Positions 47,290-53,074 of a DNA stretch of 64,000 bases are shown in pieces. Source of the stretch: Kitasatospora viridis. GTDB lineage: Bacteria > Actinomycetota > Actinomycetes > Streptomycetales > Streptomycetaceae. Numbering within the stretch: the first letter of the stretch is position 1; every line of letters begins with the position of its first letter. A program made the position numbers and the translations under genes. Under the pieces are notes generated by a model that made no database searches, was not told the origin of the DNA, and saw nothing but the letters and a program-made list of their open reading frames with translations. The stretch spans positions 496,001-560,000 of the forward strand of contig NZ_VIWT01000001.1 in the NCBI RefSeq assembly GCF_007829815.1, in the 5' to 3' direction.

Positions 47290-48124
47290 CGCTGAACTCT
47301 CCTTCCTGGGCCTGGCCGCGAGCCAGGTCGCGTCCGGCGAAGTGGCGGAACACGTCGTCGAGGGTGGGCGAGGCGAGCTCGGGAACCTGCTCCCGGACCC
47401 GCTGCTTGAGCTCCTCGGGGGTGCCGAGGGCGCGGATCTTGCCACGGTCCATCAGGCCGATCCGGTCGCAGTACTGGTCGGCCTCGTCCATGTAGTGGGT
47501 GGTGACCAGGACGGTCATGCCGGTCGCCTGCCGGACCGCGTCGATGCACTCCCAGACGCTGGTGCGGGCGATCGGGTCCAGGCCGATGGTGGGCTCGTCC
47601 AGCACCAGCAGGCGCGGGGCACTGACCAGGGCCTGGGCCAGCTCAAGGCGGCGCACCATGCCGCCGGAGTAGGTGCCGGCCATCCGGTCGGCGGCCTCGG
47701 TGAGGTCGACGGCGGCGAGCGCCTGGCTGACCCGCTCGGCCCGCTCGGCGTGCGGCACGTCGAAGACCCGGGCGAACAGGCTGACGTTCTCCCGACCGGT
47801 CAGTCCGGCCTCGGCGGAGAGCATCTGCGGCACGTAGCCGAGCAGGCGGCGGACGTCCATCTTGCGGCGCGCGGTGTCGTTGCCGAAGACCTGGACCATG
47901 CCGCTGGGCACCGGGAGCAGGGTGGTGATGGCGCGGATGGTGGTGGTCTTGCCGGCGCCGTTCGGGCCGAGCAGGCCGAAGACCTCGCCGGTGCGGACGG
48001 TGAGGTCCACGCCGTCCACCGCCTTGGTGGCCTTCTCCTTGCCCCGGCCACGGTGGAAGGAGTACTCCAGGGCCTGGCAGACCACGGCGTCCGGGACCTG
48101 CGCCGCGGAACCGGATCCGGTCAT
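47249..48124 (-). CDS. ABC transporter ATP-binding protein (DrrA-like)
   Basis: 291-residue ABC ATPase. Walker A GPNGAGKTT, ABC signature YSGGMVRRLE, Walker B LLVLDEPTIGLDP and H-loop TTHYMDE. C-terminal tail as in daunorubicin-resistance-type ATPases (LASPTLDDVFRHFAGRDL). ATG 48124 follows GAGAGGAAG. Operon MarR-ATPase-permease; the MarR stop overlaps its start. Confidence 0.94.
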   Translation of the reverse strand: MTGSGSAAQVPDAVVCQALEYSFHRGRGKEKATKAVDGVDLTVRTGEVFGLLGPNGAGKTTTIRAITTLLPVPSGMVQVFGNDTARRKMDVRRLLGYVPQMLSAEAGLTGRENVSLFARVFDVPHAERAERVSQALAAVDLTEAADRMAGTYSGGMVRRLELAQALVSAPRLLVLDEPTIGLDPIARTSVWECIDAVRQATGMTVLVTTHYMDEADQYCDRIGLMDRGKIRALGTPEELKQRVREQVPELASPTLDDVFRHFAGRDLARGQAQEGEFSDVRRTRRTASRVG

Positions 48125-48618
48125 CGGTCTTCCTCTCCCAGTTGGGCGCGCAGACCGGCGGCCACACCGCGCAGGGCGGGCAGGGCGGCGGTGAGCGCGG
48201 CACGGTCCTCGACCGGCAGGCCGGCCACCAGCTCCTCGACCAGGGCGGTGCGGCGGGCGCGCCACTCGGAGAGCCGCCCGATCGCCTCGTCGGTGATGTT
48301 GAGCAGTGCGGCCCGCCGGTCGGCCGGGTCCACCTCGCGGCGCAGCAGCCCCTGCGTGACCAGCTGGTTGACCAGCGTGGAGACCGAGTTGCCGGCCAGC
48401 CCGAGCTCCTTAGCGGCGTCCGACACCCGCAGGTTGGGGCTGTCCTGCACCAGGCGCAGCAGTTCGACGTGGGCACCACGCAGTCGGGGCTCCGTCTGCC
48501 CCCGGCGCAGCCGGCGGCGGAGCAGCCGCTGGATGCCGACGAGGAGCGTGGAGAACTCGTCGGCGAGGAGGAGGTCGCGGGGAGCGATCTCGGGTGGGGC
48601 TATGGGGGGTTCGCTCAT
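48121..48618 (-). CDS. MarR-family transcriptional regulator
   Basis: 165 residues. Winged helix-turn-helix VELLRLVQDSPNLRVSDAA and GLAGNSVSTLVNQLVTQGLL, wing DPADRRAALLNIT. First gene of the exporter operon, so it regulates its own promoter and the pump. The start ATG 48618 has only a weak ribosome-binding site, and the operator lies 8 bases upstream. Confidence 0.92.
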   Translation of the reverse strand: MSEPPIAPPEIAPRDLLLADEFSTLLVGIQRLLRRRLRRGQTEPRLRGAHVELLRLVQDSPNLRVSDAAKELGLAGNSVSTLVNQLVTQGLLRREVDPADRRAALLNITDEAIGRLSEWRARRTALVEELVAGLPVEDRAALTAALPALRGVAAGLRAQLGEEDR

Positions 48619-48625
48619 ACGATCA

Positions 48626-48650
48626 TTTTATCTCTCAGTGAGAGCTAAAA
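48626..48650. promoter_or_regulatory. MarR operator
   Basis: Inverted repeat TTTTATCTCTCA-G-TGAGAGCTAAAA, 12-1-12 with one mismatch, just upstream of the MarR gene. AT-rich against the local background; a near-ideal operator for autorepression. Confidence 0.8.
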
Positions 48651-48704
48651 GTCGAGAGGCTACGAGGAACTGGCTCACCTTGGGAGGTAAATGGCTGGGG
48701 GCAA

Positions 48705-48793
48705 TCGGTGCGATCGGTGCAATCGATCAATCGGTGTGACCGGTGCGACCGGTGCGACCGGTGCGACCGGTGCGACCAGTGCGACCAGTGCGA
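48705..48793. repeat. 9-bp tandem repeat, about 10 units
   Basis: Units of CCGGTGCGA or variants: TCGGTGCGA at 48705 and TCGGTGCAA at 48714, an 8-base unit at 48723, then seven regular 9-base units from 48731 to 48793. It translates in one frame as Gly-Ala-Thr repeats, but lies upstream of the hydrolase start and is probably noncoding. Confidence 0.75.
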
Positions 48794-48814
48794 TCGGACG
48801 GGGAGGGCGCCCGG

Positions 48815-48859
48815 TAATGGGGAGCATTAATACTGGGCAGCATTGTGCGCCGCTAGGAT
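48815..48859 (+). promoter_or_regulatory. Promoter with two AT-rich palindromes before the hydrolase
   Basis: TAATGGGGAGCATTA (48815-48829) followed by TTAATACTGGGCAGCATTG (48827-48845), then a -10 hexamer TAGGAT (48854-48859). The second palindrome covers the -35 position and spacer, the normal place for a repressor site. The elements match those at 32.07-32.22 kb and 49.6-49.74 kb. Confidence 0.65.
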
Positions 48860-48885
48860 CTGCGTGCCAGACGGGGAGGGACGAC

Positions 48886-49572
48886 ATGTTCAGGTCGCGA
48901 GAACGCACCGCCGAGCTGACGCAGTGGCAGGGCGGCGGCAAGGTCCGGGGCGTTGCACTGCTCCTGCCCGGCGGGTTCGTCCGCAGCCGACTCAGGCCGT
49001 TGAAGTTCGTCGAGCAGGGGCTGCACGAGCTGGCGACCGAGCTCACCGAGCGGGGGCGCCCGGACGGGATCGCCGTCCACCTGCTGCACTACCGCTACGC
49101 GGGCTGGAACGGCGCCTCCGCCGACACGGCCACGGACACCCGCTGGGCGCTGGCGGAACTCGCCGCCCGGTACGGCGATGTGCCGATCGTGCTGATCGGC
49201 AACTCACTCGGCGGACGCGCCGCATTCCAGGAGGCCGGCCACCCGGCGGTCGCGGGCGTGGTCGGCATCGCACCGTGGCTGCCGGACGGCGCCCCGGTGG
49301 AGCACCTGACGGGCCGACGGGTGCTGATCATCCACGGCGACCGGGACCGCACCGAAGCGAGCGCCGCCAAGTCGCTCGACTACGCCCGGCGAGCCCTGCC
49401 CTTCGCCCCGGACCTGGCCCGCTACGAGGTGCCCCGCGGCAGCCACTACCTGGTGAAGCAGGCGGACGCCGTCCGCGCGCTCACCACCGCGTTCGTGCTG
49501 ACCGTTCTCGGTGGCGAGCCGTCATCGGTCGCCGTCGGCGAACTGCGCACACCGCTGCCGCCGCGGGGGTAG
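48886..49572 (+). CDS. Alpha/beta hydrolase (dienelactone hydrolase-like)
   Basis: 228-residue cytoplasmic hydrolase. Nucleophile in GNSLGG, acid in IIHGDRDRTE and His in PRGSHYLV. ATG 48886 follows GGGGAGGG; the open frame reaching back through the 9-bp repeat is rejected. It is bracketed on both sides by AT-rich palindromes. The substrate is unknown; the compact size resembles small lipase/esterase-like proteins. Confidence 0.87.
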   Translation: MFRSRERTAELTQWQGGGKVRGVALLLPGGFVRSRLRPLKFVEQGLHELATELTERGRPDGIAVHLLHYRYAGWNGASADTATDTRWALAELAARYGDVPIVLIGNSLGGRAAFQEAGHPAVAGVVGIAPWLPDGAPVEHLTGRRVLIIHGDRDRTEASAAKSLDYARRALPFAPDLARYEVPRGSHYLVKQADAVRALTTAFVLTVLGGEPSSVAVGELRTPLPPRG

Positions 49573-49607
49573 CCGCCGAGCTTGGCCCGCGCCGCTTTGG
49601 GCGACCG

Positions 49608-49639
49608 TTAATACTGGGCAGCATTAATGGGTGGCATTA
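49608..49639. repeat. AT-rich palindromic elements 3' of the hydrolase
   Basis: TTAATACTGGGCAGCATTA (49608-49626) overlapping TAATGGGTGGCATTA (49625-49639). The first is nearly identical to the operator-like element before the hydrolase. Confidence 0.7.
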
Positions 49640-49709
49640 AGTAAGCGCCCAGGCGGGCGCGCGGCGCACGCAGCACGCCGACGCACCGCGGCAGGGCAAG
49701 CGCGCACCG

Positions 49710-49740
49710 TAATGCCAACCATTAATAATGGCCAGCATTA
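49710..49740. repeat. AT-rich palindromic elements before the MDMPI gene end
   Basis: TAATGCCAACCATTA (49710-49724) overlapping TAATAATGGCCAGCATTA (49723-49740), the same family as above, about 50 bases past the stop of the converging gene. Confidence 0.7.
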
Positions 49741-49789
49741 CACTGCTCGCCCACCCCGCTCCCCCACCCCCCACGGAGCACCCCCGCCG

Positions 49790-50440
49790 TCAGTCCCCCA
49801 GCGGCGCGCTGTGCCACTGCTCGAACTGCCGCAGCCCCGGCCGGCCGGGGAGCTCGCCACGCCCGGTGGCCCAGCGCAGCGCGACCCACGGGTCATCGGC
49901 CACCTCGACCTCAACCTCGGGGAAGAGGCGCGCCAGGGCCCGCGCGCACGGACCGGCCGGCGGCGCCCACTCGATGCCCAACCCGCGCGCCACGTCGTCG
50001 ACGTGCACCAGGGCCTCCACGATGCCCATCGCCGCGAAACCGGCCGGGTCGGACACCCCGTACGAGTGGAACGCCCGCACGTCGGGCGCCACCGTGCGGA
50101 CCATCGCCACCAGCACCGCACCCGCCGCTTCCACCGCCTCCAGCAGCGCGCCCGCGCCCGCCTCGCGCTCCACCCTGAAGGCCGAGGGCGGCGCGGCCGG
50201 CCGGTCGCGCTGCCAGGCCAGGTGCACCCAGTGGTCCAACGGCGGCTTCGACGGCCCGAGTTGCAGCGCGTAGCCGAACAGCGCGTCGGCCATGTGCTCC
50301 ATGGTCTCCCAGCAGTCCCACTCCAGCCCGCCCGCGAGCACCGTCCAGTCAGCCCCCGCCGCGGGCTCCAGCGCCGTCACGGCGGAGTGCACCGCGAGCT
50401 CCAGGTCAGCTGCCGCAGCCGTGAGTTGATCATGATTCAT
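49790..50440 (-). CDS. DinB/maleylpyruvate isomerase-like (MDMPI) protein
   Basis: 216-residue protein with the DinB-like helical bundle of mycothiol-dependent isomerases. N-terminal GLEWDCWETMEHMADALF carries the conserved Trp-x-His pattern of a metal site, with another His in HVDDVARGLG. ATG 50440 begins MNHDQL. Such proteins in actinobacteria often act as mycothiol S-transferases or remain uncharacterised. Confidence 0.8.
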   Translation of the reverse strand: MNHDQLTAAAADLELAVHSAVTALEPAAGADWTVLAGGLEWDCWETMEHMADALFGYALQLGPSKPPLDHWVHLAWQRDRPAAPPSAFRVEREAGAGALLEAVEAAGAVLVAMVRTVAPDVRAFHSYGVSDPAGFAAMGIVEALVHVDDVARGLGIEWAPPAGPCARALARLFPEVEVEVADDPWVALRWATGRGELPGRPGLRQFEQWHSAPLGD

Positions 50441-50465
50441 GGCGCGGACCCTACCCGCCCGCCGC

Positions 50466-51086
50466 CTACCTCTCCAACGTGCGGTCCGCCACCTCATCCG
50501 GCGCCCCGCCCGAGACCCCGCCCGCCCCGCCACCCGACTCGCCGTCCGGAGCCCCGTCCAGCGCCCCGCCCAACGCACCGTCCAGGGCATAGCAGTGCAC
50601 CGGCACCACCTGCCCGTCCGGCCATTGCTGATCCACCGTCATCAGCCATTCCCAGCCCTGCCGTTCGTACAACTCGACGGCGGCGGTGTGGCCGGTGACC
50701 ACGTCCAGCACCGGGCAGAACCCCTGCTCCCGGGCGTACTCGGCCGCGGCGTCCAGCAGTTCGGAGCCCAGGCCGCGCCCGCGCGCCGTCGGCGCGACGT
50801 AGAGCCGGCTGACCGCCGCCGTCTCCTCGACCCGGCGTCCGGTCCGGTCCGCCCAGACCCGGGCGGCCGAGGAGCGGGCGCCCGCGACCAGCGAGACGTG
50901 CGCGACCACGCTGCCGTCCGGCCCGGTCGCCACCCAGCCGGCGAGCTGGTCCGGATCGACCAGCCAGACGGACGGGCGGGCCGGCCAGACCTGCGGATAG
51001 CCGTCGGCCTCATAGACCTCGGCGAGAGCCCGCACGCAGCCCTCAAGATCGGCCGACCAGCGGCGGCGGATCCGGTACTCGGCCAT
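50466..51086 (-). CDS. GNAT family N-acetyltransferase
   Basis: 206 residues, with a GNAT fold in the first 165. The acetyl-CoA motif is ARGRGLGSELLDAA preceded by VSRLYVAPT, and the C-terminal strand ELYERQGWEWL. A low-complexity Gly/Asp/Ala tail follows (ALGGALDGAPDG). ATG 51086 follows GAGGGGACGAGAG. Probably cotranscribed with the MDMPI gene (same strand, 25-base gap). Substrate unknown. Confidence 0.88.
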   Translation of the reverse strand: MAEYRIRRRWSADLEGCVRALAEVYEADGYPQVWPARPSVWLVDPDQLAGWVATGPDGSVVAHVSLVAGARSSAARVWADRTGRRVEETAAVSRLYVAPTARGRGLGSELLDAAAEYAREQGFCPVLDVVTGHTAAVELYERQGWEWLMTVDQQWPDGQVVPVHCYALDGALGGALDGAPDGESGGGAGGVSGGAPDEVADRTLER

Positions 51087-51462
51087 CTCTCGTCCCCTCG
51101 TCCATCTCCTGGCCGGTGGCGCCCCGATGGCGGCCCGACCGGTGCGGCCCGACCCCACGGCACCGACGCCGGCGGGAAGCGGAGTTGACCCCGGACCCGG
51201 CGAGCCGCGCCCGGGCCGGTCCACCTCCCCCCGACCGAACCGGCCGAGCCTAGCACCGCGAAGTGCTGGCTGAGCATGGCTTTTCCCAGCCAGTTCGTCA
51301 GCGTCCTGCCGGCCCCCCATCCGGCCGACGCCCACCCCACGTACCCCCTTGCCGAGTGTTCGATGAAATCCATACACTCTAGGTGTTCGCTTTCCATTGA
51401 ACAGGTTGAGCAGGCGGAGGCGGCCGGTCCCGGCCGTGCCTCCGCGACGAGGGGATGACGTC
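51087..51462. promoter_or_regulatory. Divergent intergenic region with inverted repeat
   Basis: 376 bases without a gene between the GNAT and dehydrogenase genes. GAGTGT (51354-51359) and ACACTC (51374-51379) form an inverted repeat with a 14-base spacer, and GTGTTCG occurs on both sides. AT-rich; likely the dehydrogenase operator. Confidence 0.45.
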
Positions 51463-52449
51463 ATGCGCGCGATCGTGGTCGAGGAATTCGGCGGTCCCGA
51501 GGTGCTGCGGCTCGCCGAGCTGCCGGTGCCCGAGCCGGGTCCGGGCGAGGTGAGCATCGACGTCGCCTACGCGGGCGTCAACTTCGCGGAGCTGAAGGCC
51601 CGCAGCGTCGGCTACCGGGTCGAGTCGCTGCCCTTCCAGCCCGGCCTGGAGGTCGCCGGCGTGATCCGCGCCGTCGGCGCCGGGGTGGCCGAGAGCCACG
51701 GGCTGCACCCCGGCCAGCGGGTCGCCGCGCTCACCAGGTTCGGCGGCTACGCGGAGGTCGCCGTGGCCGAGGCCGACACCGTCTTCGCGCTCCCCGACGA
51801 CGTCGCGCTGCGCACCGGCGCCGCGCTGCCCACCGTGCTTCCCACGGCCCACGCGCTGCTGCACGAGATCGGCCGACTGCGGGTCGGCGACTCGGTGCTG
51901 GTGCACGGCGCGGCCGGCGGGATCGGCGGCGTGCTGGGCCAGTTGGCCAAGCTGGGCGGAGCCGGCCAGGTGCTCGGCGTGGTCTCCACCGAGGCCAAGG
52001 CGGAGTACGCCCGCAAGGCCGGTTACGACGAGGTGTTCGTCGGCGCGGAGTTCGCCGCCGGGGCCCAACGCGCCACCGGCGACCGCGGGGTGGACCTGCT
52101 GCTCGACCCGATCGGCGGCGCGACCCTGCGCACCGGCCTGACCGTGCTCTCCCCCTTCGGCCGCCTGGTCTCCTTTGGCAACGCCGACGGCGAGGCGCCC
52201 TGGCAGGCGGGTGTGCCGGACCTGGCGCCGGGCCGCAGCATCGGCGCGATGTCGATCCTGGAGCTCTCCCAGCAGCACCCCGCCGAGCTGCGCGCCCTCG
52301 CCGAGCGGGCCTTCGCGCTGGTCGCGGGCGGCGCGGTGGACCCGCTGATCACCGCCGAACACCCGCTGGAGGAGGCCGCCGAGGTGCACCGCCTGATCGA
52401 GTCCCGCACCACCACGGGCAAGTTCCTGCTGCGGCTCGCGGGCGAGTGA
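51463..52449 (+). CDS. Zinc-less quinone oxidoreductase/alcohol dehydrogenase family protein
   Basis: Medium-chain dehydrogenase of the QOR type, 328 residues, NADPH-dependent. N-terminal GroES-like domain with PGPGEVSIDVAYAGVNF and the cofactor fold VHGAAGGIGGVLGQLAKLG. The catalytic-zinc cysteine/histidine ligands are absent, as in quinone oxidoreductases. ATG 51463 follows GAGGGG. Similar genes are often induced by HxlR or TetR regulators on electrophile stress; none is adjacent here. Confidence 0.9.
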   Translation: MRAIVVEEFGGPEVLRLAELPVPEPGPGEVSIDVAYAGVNFAELKARSVGYRVESLPFQPGLEVAGVIRAVGAGVAESHGLHPGQRVAALTRFGGYAEVAVAEADTVFALPDDVALRTGAALPTVLPTAHALLHEIGRLRVGDSVLVHGAAGGIGGVLGQLAKLGGAGQVLGVVSTEAKAEYARKAGYDEVFVGAEFAAGAQRATGDRGVDLLLDPIGGATLRTGLTVLSPFGRLVSFGNADGEAPWQAGVPDLAPGRSIGAMSILELSQQHPAELRALAERAFALVAGGAVDPLITAEHPLEEAAEVHRLIESRTTTGKFLLRLAGE

Positions 52450-52530
52450 GCGGGTGCGCGGGTGAGTGAGCGGGCGAGCGGGTGAGTGAGCGGGCGAGCG
52501 GGCGAGAGGGCAGGCGAGCGAGCGCCTGCG
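52450..52530. repeat. Low-complexity GAGC-type repeat
   Basis: About 80 bases of GTGAGCGGGCGAGCGG-like units directly after the dehydrogenase stop. Imperfect period of about 8-20 bases. Confidence 0.6.
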
Positions 52531-52569
52531 AGCCGGTATCGGTGAGCGAGCGCCCTCTGGTTTGACCGT

Positions 52570-52581
52570 GTTCAGCTGAAC
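52570..52581. promoter_or_regulatory. GTTCAGCTGAAC palindrome before the XRE gene
   Basis: Perfect 12-bp palindrome 12 bases before the ATG at 52594. Identical to the one at 53050, which is 13 bases before the XRE-NACHT start. Confidence 0.7.
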
Positions 52582-52593
52582 CATGATGTCCCC

Positions 52594-52845
52594 ATGGCTG
52601 AACTCGACGCCGCCCTCCGGACCATCATGCGCCGCCACCACCTGACGGTCGATCAACTCACCCGCCGCTCCGGCCTCGGCCGCACCACGGTCAGCAAGGT
52701 GCTGAACGGCGGCCCGTCCTCCGAACGCACGGTGCTCCTGCTCGCCCGCGCCCTGGGCGCGGACCCCGTCCCCCTGCTGCGGCTGCGCAGCAGGCGGGTG
52801 GGCCCGCCGCCCGCGGACGGCTCACTGTCGGCGGGGGCGCCGTAG
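52594..52845 (+). CDS. Stand-alone XRE-family DNA-binding protein
   Basis: 83 residues, a single helix-turn-helix: MRRHHLTVDQLTRRSGLGRT and TVSKVLNGG. It aligns along its length with the N-terminal HTH of the NACHT protein (LTVxQLxRRSxLGRTTVS, SERTVxxLAxAL), so it is a paralogue of that domain. ATG 52594, with the 12-bp palindrome just upstream. Probably a cognate regulator that can compete for the same sites. Lys and Ser at the recognition helix suggest a shared specificity. Confidence 0.85.
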   Translation: MAELDAALRTIMRRHHLTVDQLTRRSGLGRTTVSKVLNGGPSSERTVLLLARALGADPVPLLRLRSRRVGPPPADGSLSAGAP

Positions 52846-52983
52846 CGCAGCCAGCAGGAGCCTCAGCACCTCGCGCGCGGCCGCCCGCCGGGCCGGTCGG
52901 CGGGACCAGACGGCGGGCAGCACCACGCCCAGGAGGAGCAGGACGGTGAGCAGGAGCAGGTAGGGAACGAGCAGCGTCAGCAC
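52822..52983 (-). CDS. Small basic single-pass membrane protein, 53 aa
   Basis: GTG 52983 with GGAG at 7-base spacing starts a 53-residue protein: LTLLVPYLLLLTVLLLLGVV is one membrane helix, then a basic tail [20 protein letters not shown]. It overlaps the XRE gene's 3' end by 24 bases on the opposite strand. Between two XRE genes, it could be a small effector or an orphan; no homology recognised. Confidence 0.45.
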   Translation of the reverse strand: MLTLLVPYLLLLTVLLLLGVVLPAVWSRRPARRAAAREVLRLLLAALRRPRRQ

Positions 52984-53049
52984 TGGACTTCTCCGATCGG
53001 CCGGGTTGGGCGGACGGGAGCCAATCTGGCGGAAGTCGTGTTCGGCGCC

Positions 53050-53061
53050 GTTCAGCTGAAC
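53050..53061. promoter_or_regulatory. GTTCAGCTGAAC palindrome before the XRE-NACHT gene
   Basis: Identical to the palindrome at 52570, in the same position relative to the start codon. Candidate autoregulatory operator. Confidence 0.7.
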
Positions 53062-53074
53062 GAAGATGAACGCC

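Noticed and set aside
48705..48793. CRISPR array
   Set aside because: Nine-base contiguous repeats without spacers and no cas genes in the window.
48691..48885. N-terminal extension of the hydrolase with collagen-like Gly-Ala-Thr repeats
   Set aside because: The extension runs through the tandem repeat, the palindromes and a TAGGAT -10 site; ATG 48886 has an excellent ribosome-binding site.
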